Shown: in pieces, positions 10,957 through 22,100 of the stretch
Position numbering within the stretch: position 1 is the first letter of the stretch
Layout: every line of letters begins with the position of its first letter
Origin: Eretmocerus hayati
Taxonomy: Eukaryota; Arthropoda; Insecta; Hymenoptera; Aphelinidae
Length of the DNA stretch: 64,000 bases
Direction: 5' to 3'
NCBI GenBank assembly: GCA_029851415.1
Contig: CM056742.1
Coordinates: forward strand, 158,415,121 to 158,479,120
Translations under genes and position numbers: made by a program
Notes under the pieces: model-generated
Told to the model about the DNA's origin: nothing
Database searches by the model: none
Seen by the model: the letters and a program-made list of their open reading frames with translations, nothing else

Positions 10957-12078
10957 TTGTCTTACTCACTAGATGACATGGATTTAGACGAAAATAATTT
11001 CAATGAGAAGATTATAGACCTAGAAGCAGACCACAATGACGATGTTTTCAGTAACTTGCTCAACAAACAATTTGAGACTGAGGTCAAACAGACATCATCA
11101 AAAATGGATCCGGGTATGCTCTGGCATAAACGTCTAGGCCATGCGTCACTAGAATATCTCAAGAGACTGAAGAAGGACGAAATCTGTCTAAAAGGGGTCA
11201 CATTCCCCGAATCCATCGAGGACTGTGAAGTGTGCATTCTAGCCAAGATGGAAAAGCTACCTTTCAAAGAGAAAAGAAGCAAGGCAACAAAGTCGATGAA
11301 AAGGATACATGTAGATGGAATGGGACCAGTGACACCAAAATCGTTCCCTGGAGGAAACAGATTCATAGTCACGTTTACAGATGACTACTCCAGATTCACA
11401 AAATCTTATGCAATAAAACACAAGAGTGAATCTGGAACGTGTCTAGTAAAATGCCTGGTTTCAATGAGAAATACTTTGGGTAAAGAAAAAAAGGTGAGCC
11501 ACATCAGAGGTGACAATGCACTAGAATTCACTGCCGGAAAGTTTCTAGAGGTTATGAAGGAAGAAAAGATCGAAGCAGACTTTGCACCACCGTATACTCC
11601 GGAACACAACGGCACAGCAGAGAGAATCAACAAAACTCTTGCGTGTAAAATTAGAGCGTTGTTGACCGACTCTGTTCTACTCCAGAGTATGTGGATGCTA
11701 GCACGAGAAGTAGCTGTACATGTATACAATCGGTCACCACACGCTAGTATTGGATTCGAAATACCACTGAAGAAGTTTGCCCCTGATCAGCGATCGAATG
11801 TGGATGAACTTCGAAGGTTTGGATGCTTAGCCTATGTGAAGATTCCCAAAGCGGCAACAAAGTTCTCTCTAAGAGCCATCAAAACTTTCCTCGTCGGTTA
11901 TTCCAAATCTGGCTACGTGCTATGGCATCCGCAGACTGGAAAATTCCTGAACTCAAGACATGTAAAGTTCAATGAAAAACTAACCTATAAAGATGTACTA
12001 CGATCAAAGCGAAATGGAAATATGAACTCTATTGCATCAACCAATATATTTTCCACACCAAGAACAGAAGGGATTTGA
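10957..12078 (+). pseudogene. Truncated Ty1/copia polyprotein: GAG-pre-integrase and integrase
   Basis: This is a 373-codon open frame of a copia-type retrotransposon. Counting from position 10,957, which is TTG and not ATG, the zinc-binding HHCC site is H57, H62, C90, C93 (WHKRLGH and CEVC). The integrase core triad is D120 (HVDGMGPV), D186 (IRGDNALEF) and E222 (TPEHNGTAERIN). The post-core segment with RRFGCLAYVKIPK and FLVGYSKSGYVLW is typical of copia integrases. All catalytic residues are present and there is no internal stop, so the fragment is fairly young. Gag, protease, reverse transcriptase and RNase H are missing: the frame stops at 12,076-12,078 and nothing RT-like follows. It is flanked by satellite units. 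As it stands it is a dead internal fragment. Confidence 0.9.
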
Positions 12079-12299
12079 AATCATGACTAATGATATTGAG
12101 ACGATATTGATCAATGATAATGGGATGTCTCGAAATATCAAGGATTTATCTGGCTCACTGTGACGTCGAAGCACGGTAAAGTTCCATCGAGTCTTGTTTT
12201 TGAGTTAGAATGCCAAATGTATTAACGAACATCCATGACACTAGTAAATGATCTTTTGAGATGATGATCTATGACATGCCAAGGCGCACGTTGAGTGCA

Positions 12300-13260
12300 T
12301 CATCGACAACAACGGAACAGTCCCAAGTTCGTCTCAAGTGGACAATTTGCCTGAGGATCTGGAGGATGAAAGTGATTCTGCTGGTCAATCATGTCCAAAG
12401 AGGTAGGGTGGAACAGTAAAAAAGCGGATTTCCGAGCATCATCGAAACTTAGAGATTCTTCTCCCAAGAAGGCGCAGTATTTAGCAATCAGTCGAGGCAT
12501 CACCGGGAACTATCAGATAGTCCCGATTTATTCGCAAGTCGAGACTTTGGCCGAAAAGTCCCGAGGGTGTAAGTAATCCTGGAGGTGGATCATGGCCAAA
12601 GAAGCAGAATGGCACAGCAGAAAAGCGGATTGCCGAGTTCATCCTCGAATGATGATTGTGCCCAGAGGAGCCGAAAGATGCGAAGGATTTTGCAGGTCAA
12701 ACATGGAGCAAGGAGCAGAATGGGATAAAGAAAGAGCGAATTCACGAGAATTATCGGGAAATGGATATTCCTCTCTCGTGGAGACACAGTATTGAGCAAT
12801 CAATGAATGCATCTACGGAAAATATGGGATAGCCCCGATTATTACTCAAGCGATTGTTTTGCGCGGAAGATCCGGAGGTTGCAAGTAATCTTCCAAGTCG
12901 ATCATGAACCGAGGAGCAGAGTAGAACAGTAGGAGATCTGATTGTCGAGCGACATCGGGTCATGGAAATTTCTTTCTCATACAGAGACAGTATTGAGTAA
13001 TCGATGAAAGCATCAACCGGAACTATCGGATAGTCCCATTTTTCCTTCAACGATTATCTTGCAGGAAGATACCAGTGATTCTGATGGTCAAACATGGCCC
13101 AAGAAGCAGAATGAAGCATTAGTAGATCGGTTTGCCGAGCAAAAAAGAGTTGAGGGAATTTTTTGCCTATGGAGACACAGTATCGAGCAATCAATGAATT
13201 CATCACCGGGACATCAGCCAATTTCGTATTCTACTCATGGGAACAAATTAATGAAGCAAA
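12300..13260. repeat. Diverged ~197-bp repeat units, segment 4
   Basis: Satellite cores recur near 12,405 (GTGGAACAGTAAAAAAGCGGA), 12,600 (GCAGAATGGCACAGCAGAAAAG), 12,715, 12,910 (GCAGAGTAGAACAGTAGGAG) and 13,105 (GCAGAATGAAGCATTAG). The landmarks GAGACACAGTATTGAGCAATC and CATCACCGGGAACTATC recur in step. These units are more like each other than like those before 7165, so they form a subfamily. They lie beyond the copia and ankyrin fragments, which suggests those sequences entered a once continuous array. Confidence 0.75.
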
Positions 13261-14538
13261 TCACTCAATTAAGTTGATGATCAATAATGCAACTAGAACC
13301 TGATTCAGCAACTCTAACTGGAAATCAGCGGAGACACTTTTCCTCAGCAAAATCGTGTTTTGTGTTGATCTTTAACAAACAATATGTACAGCATCAATCA
13401 TTCCAGAATCGAATTTAGTGACCCTCAAATGTCTGTGAATATATTTTTACATTCTCAATACTGTTGACCGATACTAGAAAGGAGTATTAGGAAGATAATT
13501 AGAAGTCCGATTGGAATTACGTGCTACTTGGAGATTTACTGGCATAATAAGATCGGAATGACATCTTTAAGCAGGCCTTTCGCCAGAGATCAAGTAACAC
13601 GAAGTTCTAAGTGCAACAGGGTCGAGATTTCCATGTCTCATGCCAAAGGGACATATTTGTAACTGAATTACGCGAGAAAAATGTCTTCTTCCACCGTGAC
13701 TACAGTCATCAGTAATTGACGACATCAATCATACTTGGCTAGATTCATAGGTTTCCCACTCCTGAATCAAATGCCGTTTCCAGAGTTACATTCCTAATCA
13801 CCGCCCCGATTACAGGATTGTAAATTAGGGCGAATGTAAGCATTTCGAGAATATTGTGATACACTAACAACTATCATTTGCTCTGTTACTCCGATAAGGA
13901 CAGTCGTCAGAAGAGCAGATTTCGATACTTTGTTGTACAATTGATCATTCATCGGATTTTCATGATTGTTGAGCAATCTCTCTCAAGCCTACAGGCTAAG
14001 GCGTGGATCTTGAATCAGCGTGACACCAAAAAATCAAATTCTCCCGCATAACATATCTTGTATTACTGCTTCATAGAAAAATTTAGACTTCAGAAGTATT
14101 TGAGAGTGTTGGGGAAAGATTTTTCTCGGAAGTTTCTATTCAAAATCGCCAGTTGCCCCAAATTATGACTCTTGTAACGGTAATATGACGTGATCACAGA
14201 ATTGTACAAATTGTGACATTTGCTTCTAAGTATGAATGCTGGAGTCTACTCCTACGCTGCGATATCGCTCTTGATCAAGCGTGGAGGGGAATGAAGTGCC
14301 AGCGAATTCAGATGGAGAAGGATGAGATCGAACTCCATAATGTTTTGCAGACATTTGCGGCTCATTTTCATAACCCAGCTTCAACTGAGCCCCTATCCTT
14401 CCTACCCACAGCGCACACCGATGATTGATAGTCCCAATCTGATGTCCTGGTCCAATTTTTCGTATTTCGGGATCAGTTCGGTACTTCGGTCTAAAATATG
14501 ACCATGAATCGCTGGGTTGAGCCACCGCATCCTCGCCG
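13261..14538. other. No recognised feature
   Basis: AT-rich unique sequence. Short frames (60-99 codons) overlap on opposite strands without recognisable domains, transposon ends or tandem structure. Confidence 0.4.
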
Positions 14539-15275
14539 AGTTCAGAAGATCATGAGCTTGTTCGATAATTAAGGAATTCTTCCGAAATCAAGATTAAATA
14601 AATCTCATACACGCAATATTCAAAGCTTTTTTTTTTTTTTTTATTCGAAGCATTGAGGCCTTGAAGGCCTATACAGCTTTACTGTGTGGTGATACTGTAT
14701 TCTGTGTACTGTGTTACGACTAGCGCAAGCTGTGTTCTGTTCTTGATCCTCGTACTCGTGGTTGATACGGAGAACTTCCCGGCACAGCCCACCAGAGATG
14801 GCCACTGTGCCCTCCTTGTTTATCCGGGCCCTCCCGACAGCTACTCCCAGATCCCACCCGCGTGCATCAGACGACTTATTCAGACACTCTGACAATGCAC
14901 CTGAACCCTTTATTCAAGGCCTTCAGTGACCCTTTATTCAAGGCATCAACGGGTGAAACTGCTCGCAGTGACGGACTCACCTACTCGCAGAGTGGCAGGT
15001 CTCATTTGTATAACTGAGAGATAACAGTGTGTCAGTGTACTGTGTGTTTATGTAAACTCTTCGCATTCGCCCGGTTTTACCCGTGAGGCAAGGGAAAACT
15101 TTATTGTGTAAAGAAAACCCGCCTCGAAGAGCCCGGTGCACTTATCGCGTTACCGATTGGGCATAGATCTTACGCATCAGCGATCAGTTCAGAAGATCAT
15201 GAGCTTGTTCGATAATTAAGGAATTCTTCCGAAATCAAGATTAAATAAATCTCATACACGCAATATTCAAAGCTT
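14539..15275 (-). mobile_element. Poly(A)-tailed retrocopy between 90-bp direct repeats
   Basis: A 90-bp sequence at 14,539-14,628 is repeated, apparently identically, at 15,186-15,275. Between them lie 557 bp that begin with a run of T (14,627-14,642). On the minus strand the insert therefore ends in AATAAA plus a poly(A) tail. It is more GC-rich than its surroundings and has two internal GGCCTTGAATAAAGGGT-like motifs on the minus strand. The structure is that of a 5'-truncated non-LTR retrotransposon or retrocopy with an exceptionally long target-site duplication. An 84-codon minus-strand frame (14,895-14,641) has no recognised domain. Confidence 0.7.
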
Positions 15276-16439
15276 ATATGAGGGTTTTCGCGAAAGTTTG
15301 AAGAATCTGAAATAGGAAAGAATTTTTTCCTTCGCACACCTTGGGAATGAGTTTCATATGATTCCTAGACCTTGGAAACATGTGAAAAAAGGTGCCACTG
15401 TTTTCTAACCCAAGATATCTAGTTCAGAACGACAATTACGGAATTTTACACTTGAAACATTCCTGAAGCAACTTTAGTTGAATAGATTCAACTCGAATCA
15501 TCATTAAGACGATTGTTAGAAATTATATTTTGCCTGACTTGACTCTAGGGAAGAAGTCTCCATTGAATTATCAGGAATTTGATGAAAATCTCCATCAACA
15601 AATCATGCGGTCGCGACAGTCTAATTTCAATTCCTGGAGTATACTGTAGTGTTATTACGTTCATATTTCAGTCGTATACCACGGAAACATGAAAAAATCC
15701 GCGATCCCATAACTTTTAGAAGCTCATTTTGCTTACTTTCGGAGATCAAATATTTTTCCTGAGCTTCTCACAGAGATACTGACCCATAATGGCAATTTCT
15801 AACAATGCTCTTATACCCCTCTTGTGATAAAAGAAGAAAGAGGACACCATTCCAAACCTGTGCCTTGCGTTTGCTGAGCATGCCCTCCGGAAATAACGAT
15901 TTTCGAAGCCAGTGGCGCGAAATTTTCATAAGTTTTGGAGCACCGCGAAATTTTTCTGGATCATAGCACAAATAGAAACCAAACGGGATTCGATTCGTCT
16001 CGTTTTGAACTCCGAAATCCCCCTTCTATAATTTCCGTTTGGGACAAGGTATTTCTTCATTTTAGCAAACTATAGCTAGAGGGAATGTTTTCACAAAACT
16101 GAGTTACGTCGACAAATGAGGGCTAACATTACGGCCAAAGCCACGCACATCTCTGATACAAATTTTTCTCGAAAATATAGTCATAGTGGATGAACATATA
16201 ATTTCACCAGAATTTTTGAGGGTTAGGTCATTTTGTTACAGTACTATCAATTTTGAAAAAAAAGCGAAAGTCCGCACGCAAACACCCTGAAATCGGTGTT
16301 TGCGGTCTGCTGTTGACAAACCGGTGCATGTCTCAGCAAAATCGAATAGAGAACGTATTGAGTGATGGCAGATACTCATGCCACTTCTTTCAGGAATCAA
16401 TACCTCACAATATCTGTACAACAGTGGAGTTACACAAAA
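15276..16439. other. No recognised feature
   Basis: AT-rich unique sequence with only short chance frames. Nothing repeat-like or transposon-like was recognised. Confidence 0.4.
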
Positions 16440-16975
16440 CTTGAAAGTTTCGCGGGAACCCTCAGATATTGATCCCGGGAAATATATGGAAAAAGATATA
16501 GCGTCCCAGAAATTGAAAATATATATGAGAAACGTCCCAGAAATCGTATATATATGTGGAAAACGTCCCGAATCACTTCATATCTGATAAATTACTGATA
16601 TCCTCATTTTGTGGGATGCATATATATATGAGAAATATATTATCCCAGAAATAGAGAATATATACAAAAAAGTCCCAGAACGTTCTAAATATGATATTTA
16701 ATCATATATTGTCAAATTCTGGGACGAAATATATATTTTCAAGAAAAAAATTTTCATATATATATTGCGTCCCAGAAATTGGAAATATGGCAAATATTCT
16801 CATATTCTAGGACGTCCCAGAATATGTGAAAATAGAAGGAGGCCTTCTGGGACGGCCCAGAAATTAGAAAAAGTCCCAGAAATTGGAGTAAGCTGTCACG
16901 GAATATCCCAGAATCTCTAGTTAAAGAAATATATATATATATATATAGTGCGTTAACCAAAGTGTATCGCATATT
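16440..16975. repeat. Cluster of GTCCCAGAAAT short repeats with ATAT tracts
   Basis: The motif CGTCCCAGAAATTG, or shorter forms, occurs about ten times between 16,490 and 16,910 and is usually followed by AAATATATATGAGAAA. Inverted forms (TTCTGGGAC, TCTAGGACG) occur near 16,717, 16,807 and 16,846, so parts can fold. An (AT)n tract lies at about 16,928-16,947. No coding content. Confidence 0.7.
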
Positions 16976-18295
16976 AAAAGAGGGCGAAAGTGAGAAAGAC
17001 CGTATCCCTTATAACCATCCTGACTAACCCTATGTATATAATACACGTATCTCGTTCTCGGTATATTTTGCAAATTTATACAGGAGTTCTAGGCAGCATG
17101 AGAGCACATATCATCTAAACCCGAGTAACGAGAATTTCACCTCAATTTCAGTAAGGGTACTGGTGGTTTTGGGACACCAAAAGTGCGAATGAGAGTCACA
17201 CACCGTACCGAATTGTGTACACACAGAGACAAGTGTTATTTTTGCAATTCCACGGGGTGCTAATGAGAATCTCGAGGTTTGCCTTCCTATGGATATTTGC
17301 TTGCTATTTCGTATGTGTATGGTGTATGTACTTTTGGTACCACAATGACTCTTTAGGTGGAGGAGGTAGTGGTAATAGTAGTGGTGAAACCGCGGCAATA
17401 TATGCACAAAGCGTTTACCAGCGTAAACGATATCTCTCTCTAATCGTCTGTGTTTTACCACGCTATGGTTACAAAGATAGTATAGTGGTGGTAATGGTGG
17501 TGTGGAAGAAATCCTTGGAGTAGATTAAAATGCGAAACGTGAGCCACCGAGTGCGGTGTAAATTGCGTGGAAAAGGCTAAGAGTAATCTTGGCCTCTTCT
17601 GCCCATCTCTATATCATATTATACACTCTCACTTCTTTTCTGAGCGATTTTCTGTGGTAGCTCTCTTCACTTTGAATACGATATAAAAGTTGGGTTCATC
17701 CATTGCGTGACGGATTAATTCTGAGATCCCTGTTATTATGAGTTTTAAGGAGAAGAAATGATTTTGATCGACTTATCATCGATTAGACATCCAAGATGAA
17801 TTTTTATGGGTTGAATGGGAGTCTACAACTTGTGAGTTCTCTTTTCGGCTTGTAAGTTTATACACGCGACGGAGAAATTCGAGATCATTTTCTGGATTCC
17901 ATGAAGGTTTATGAAAGAGTTAAGAATATCTTCAAAATATACTGGTTCTTGACTACTTTACATCGATTGTATGCAATATTCCACTATTTTATTGGGTATA
18001 CGAAATTGTACAGAATACCGTTCACACTTCGCTGATGAGGTTCCCCGCTTCCGAGTGAATATTTTGATTCTCGCCTATAGCTTGAGCCAGATATCGATCG
18101 CTCAAAATGGAACTACAATTCCATGAAATTGATGCAAAATGTCTCTTCCTGATATCTTGCAGTGTAATTTTGCGCTCAATTTGTCGAGAATTTTACTCAC
18201 AGATTATCAAAAAAAATAGTTCGATACACGAAAATGTGATTTATTTCATGCAATTGTCCAATATTTGGGTGCTGACAAAATTGCAGAAAATAATA
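16976..18295. other. No gene recognised; duplicated motif near 18,016
   Basis: There is a GGT/GGA-rich patch at 17,350-17,400 and otherwise AT-rich unique sequence. The segment from about 18,016 (CGTTCACACTTCGCTGATGAGGTTCCCCGCTTCCGAG) loosely matches 19,202-19,235, so related sequence lies on both sides of the 18,296-19,060 element. Confidence 0.35.
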
Positions 18296-19060
18296 TTTTT
18301 ATCCTAGCGGGACTAAAGTAGGCACTTTTGCCCCTTATTTTTGGGCGTAATGTGATTCATTTCCACCCGGGTGGAAATGAATCACATCAATCTTTACTCA
18401 TCTATCAAACTTTACTTCCTCAACGGACTTGTCGTTGAAAATAATCGGAAGTAAATTTTGCCCCGAGCGGGATTCGGACCCACGCCCAAGAGATTGGTGT
18501 AATCCTAAGGCTAGCGGTCTGTCGACCTCTCTACGAGGGATCACACTTGGGGCGGCACTAATCGTCTACATAACTCACGCATAGACATACAACCTCTCAT
18601 TAGTTCGTATTTTGTTGTTTTTGGATAAATAATCATTCGAGCGTTATACAAACGTATTCTGGAGAGATCATATCATTGAAAGGATCTCAAAAAAGTATCA
18701 ATGAATATTAATTTTCAAAAGCATTTTTCAAATAATATTTGAATGCTGTGTAACGTTGAATGGGAGAATATCAAGAGATCGATTCTGGTTAGAAATTCAG
18801 AAAAGTTGATATGATATTACAAAATGAATATTTTTTAGACCATTTCGAAATTTTTTTTCAGTGGGGGGCTCCGCCCCCTGCACCCCCGCCGGGGCTCCGC
18901 CCCGGACCCCGTCCCCGCCACCCGCGACAATTAACGGTATTTCCAAGGCGACATATAACTGACAATGACACGGTCGTTGTGGCCCACTGCGACAAAGAAT
19001 GCATGCTCGGATGCGCGCGTGGATGGGAGGGGGGCGTACTTTAGTCCCGTAGGATAAAAA
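18296..19060. mobile_element. Composite ~765-bp inverted-repeat element
   Basis: The left end (18,296-18,323, TTTTTATCCTAGCGGGACTA) is repeated inverted at 19,034-19,060. Inside are a perfect 36-bp palindrome (18,351-18,386), a tRNA-like block on the minus strand (18,459-18,553), and a very GC-rich block (about 18,860-18,925) with two copies of GGGGCTCCGCCCC. It has no transposase. I infer a non-autonomous DNA element or a nest of several. Confidence 0.55.
18459..18553 (-). repeat. tRNA-like sequence, probable SINE head or tRNA pseudogene
   Basis: Read on the minus strand, GCCCCAA at the 5' side pairs with TCGGGGC at the 3' side (one mismatch) and is followed by a discriminator A. The T-arm is intact: GTGGG and CCCGC enclose TCCGAAT, giving the B-box GGTCCGAATCC. 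The D-region (CCTCGTAGAGAGG) can fold, but the anticodon stem does not pair well and the length is 95 nt. It is most likely a degenerate tRNA-derived element, perhaps from a long-variable-arm (Leu/Ser) type. Confidence 0.5.
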
Positions 19061-19067
19061 AATAGCA

Positions 19068-19182
19068 TACGCAACTCGGGAGTAATGTGGGCCTCAAACT
19101 CCCGGGTGTTTATCGCTCTCGTCTTCGCCTCGAGCGATAATCCACACCCGGGAGTAAAAGGCCCACTTTACTCCCTAGTTGC
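19068..19182. repeat. Long hairpin, ~115 bp
   Basis: ACGCAACTCGGGAGTAATG near 19,069 pairs with the segment ending at 19,182 (CTCCCTAGTTGCGT). Inner arms ACTCCCGGGTGT and ACACCCGGGAGT, and ATCGCTC and GAGCGAT, extend the stem to an apex of TCGTCTTCGCCTC. It is followed by AATATACTATTACGCC. This is the clearest member of the hairpin family also seen at 235-335. Confidence 0.7.
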
Positions 19183-22100
19183 GTAATATACTATTACGCC
19201 TCGTTCATAAGGTTCCCTGCTTCTGAGTTATTATTTCGACCTTCGCGTGCGGCTCAGGCTGGAACCCAATTGCTCAGGAGCAAGATACAACCTTAGAAAC
19301 TCCATGCAGAATCGACAATTTATCAGCTCTGTGCGCAAAGCTATAAGAAAATGCAATTTTCCTTCGTTATTGACCGTGCGAGAAGTAATGTGGAGAAGAC
19401 TTCCTGCACAATTTTTTATTTACGCACTAGTGAAAAGTGCGTGAATCTAACATCTCTCTTTGATGGATTTTTTTTATACACAGATCCAAAATATGACGTC
19501 ATGACGTCATCTCTCCCAATTCGATTTCTCGCAGAAACTTCGTTTTCAAGATAATCTTGCTTTGATGGAGGAAAACTTTTTTTCAACTTCGTTTACAGTT
19601 GCAAAAAATACCTCACGCAACACGTGCGTCACTTGCACGTGTCGCAATCATTTGGCAGGTTGTGCGGAAATCTCCCTTCATGCACTTATTGCGTAACGTA
19701 CTATTTCGCATTACTCGGGCGCGAGAAAGAGTTTCAAAATGCTTGTATCAAAATGTACCATTTAACATCCTCATGATGATTTCAATCCTCGCCTGCACCT
19801 CGGGACAGAAATCCATGACTGACCCTGAATGACCCTTGTATCCAAATGCTTTATCCTTTCATAAGAGTAAATATGTTTGTCCAATAAGGCATAGTGTTTG
19901 AAATAACTGTACAATAATGAATCATCCATTTGGGACGAGATAACTCACGATTACCAGTACTCGCTTCGATAATTTATTTATTCAAGTCTGCAGTGATTTA
20001 CGTTTGAAGACTGATATGTGACCCATCCCAAAGCTTACGAAAATATGTGCAATCTTTGCTCAGCTGAATTCTGATCAGGTAACAAGAAATTGAATTGTGT
20101 ATTCATTCGAATCCTCGCATGAATCTCTGTGAAATGATAACGTAAATCGGACCATGCAATATTTATTCACTGATCCAGTGTGGTCTCAAAAATATGATTT
20201 CCTTCCATCATAAGTCAATAATTGCCATTTTTGTGTGAATTATATAACTGGTTGTGAAGAATAACAAAGCTCAAATGATCAAGAACCGTCCAAAAATTCT
20301 TCTTAACCTAATTATATGACCTGTAAAATATCATGATTCCGAACTAAGAATGCCACTTCCAAACGCAGTTTTAGGGTTCTCACAATTATGAAAAATCATA
20401 ATTGCCCTGTGCCCACAGGCTCATTTCGAACACGAAGAGCTTATTTTCATCGCTACGGTCGGGAAATGTCTAGCACCCGGACTACTAAGTGTTCGCGCTC
20501 AAGGCAATAATTTCCTATTGCTATCGTTCAAGGGAAAGTTGTCGTCAAGATCACGACTGGTCATAATTTTGGAATTTCGCCTCCGCCTCATATTCGGTGA
20601 CCACACAATTGCAGTATTTTTTCCTTCAGAGAGAAATGATATTCATTATTCATGAATCTCCTCTCACCATTGAATAATAGATGGGTCTTGAAACCATTCA
20701 GAAAGCTACCTTCATCGTGTAATTGGTAGTTTCAAGCTACAAATGTGGTTTCAAACTACGCGCTAAATCCATAACTGTATAATGCAGACCCAGCTTTACC
20801 GATACTTTCAATAAAAGTATAAAACTGTGGTTTTTACTCTTGCAAAATGATTTCTGCATCATTGCATTGATTTCAACCACTACGACTCTAAAACTTTGTT
20901 GAAAAGCTCTACAGGTCAGATAATATCGACTAGTCGTCACCTCAGGAGCACCACACTCTAATAACTGGACGAGAAGAAAGTGGCCTCAAGCGCATATTGC
21001 GTTGATCAAACCCTTGACGAGGGGGCAAGTCTCGCCTGTCTGTTCTATACTCTGCGGTCACAAAAGATACTTACATCAGGGGTGAAACAGACGTCGGTTG
21101 TCGATGAGAAAGCTGTACGTTAGAGTGTCTATCGTACGCTAAGAACACCTGAGCCAATGCTTATGTCACTTTACCTACTGTTATCCTCCTGTCACCCTCG
21201 TGTCGTCGATGGCTTTGGCTATCTACAATACTCACTTTTCTCTTCCCCGAATATGCTTTCTACGCTGCTTCTATGCAATTCTTATCTAGGCGATGGCTGG
21301 GGTTAAACGACGATAGACTTCCTTGTCATCATTTCTGGGTTCGATCAAGTTTTTGGGGCGGCTTTGATTGTTTTTCTATATGATGGTATGCGTTGATGGT
21401 CTGACGAATTTTGGTGTACTTACTCAAAGGTTTGTGTTTTTCATGGTAAATGTAATTGATTGCAATGTCTTTTGTTACATTTTGGCACATGCAAAAATTT
21501 CATTGACTATTTATCATTCTGATGACATGGAACAGTATAGACGAAGGATTTTGGTGTTCCGATGGGGAAAAGGTTACCAGTTTGATTCATGACCAAATCA
21601 GCATTAAATTCTTCTGGCAACAAGAGAATGACTTCCAATATTTTTTCTCAAAACTCTAAAACCAGAATCGTAATGAATGCGTTATCATTAATGGCAATCA
21701 ATGGGTAGTGAACTTGACCATTAGGACAATTTCGTGATAGAAGCTCCCAATTTCTGATTTTTTATTCAAAATTCGTATCATTATAACCAATTCTTGACGA
21801 AAATAAGTTGTGCGAAATCTTTTGTTGGTCATGACTCATCATCTGCTTGTTACAGTAGACCACCAATAGCTTGATAGCCCATCAACTATCATTTTCCAAA
21901 ATTGGGATAGGTCTAGACCAAATACTATGACTAAACGTGCGATTAATCGGAGTAAATATTCGAACGCCCATTTATACCCTGCTATCTTTCTGTCTCCCAT
22001 AATCGATACATACTTTGTCTCGGCCAATTCACATCCAATTTTGTTTCAATGCGTCATCAAATGTCGTCGTCTAAGGACTGCATTAAAAAAAACAAGCTCC

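Noticed and set aside
16440..16910. CRISPR-like array
   Set aside because: Repeats are short and irregular, occur in both orientations, and lie in eukaryotic DNA.
18459..18553. Functional tRNA gene
   Set aside because: The T-arm and acceptor are good, but the anticodon stem does not pair and the length is off, so it is listed as a tRNA-derived repeat.
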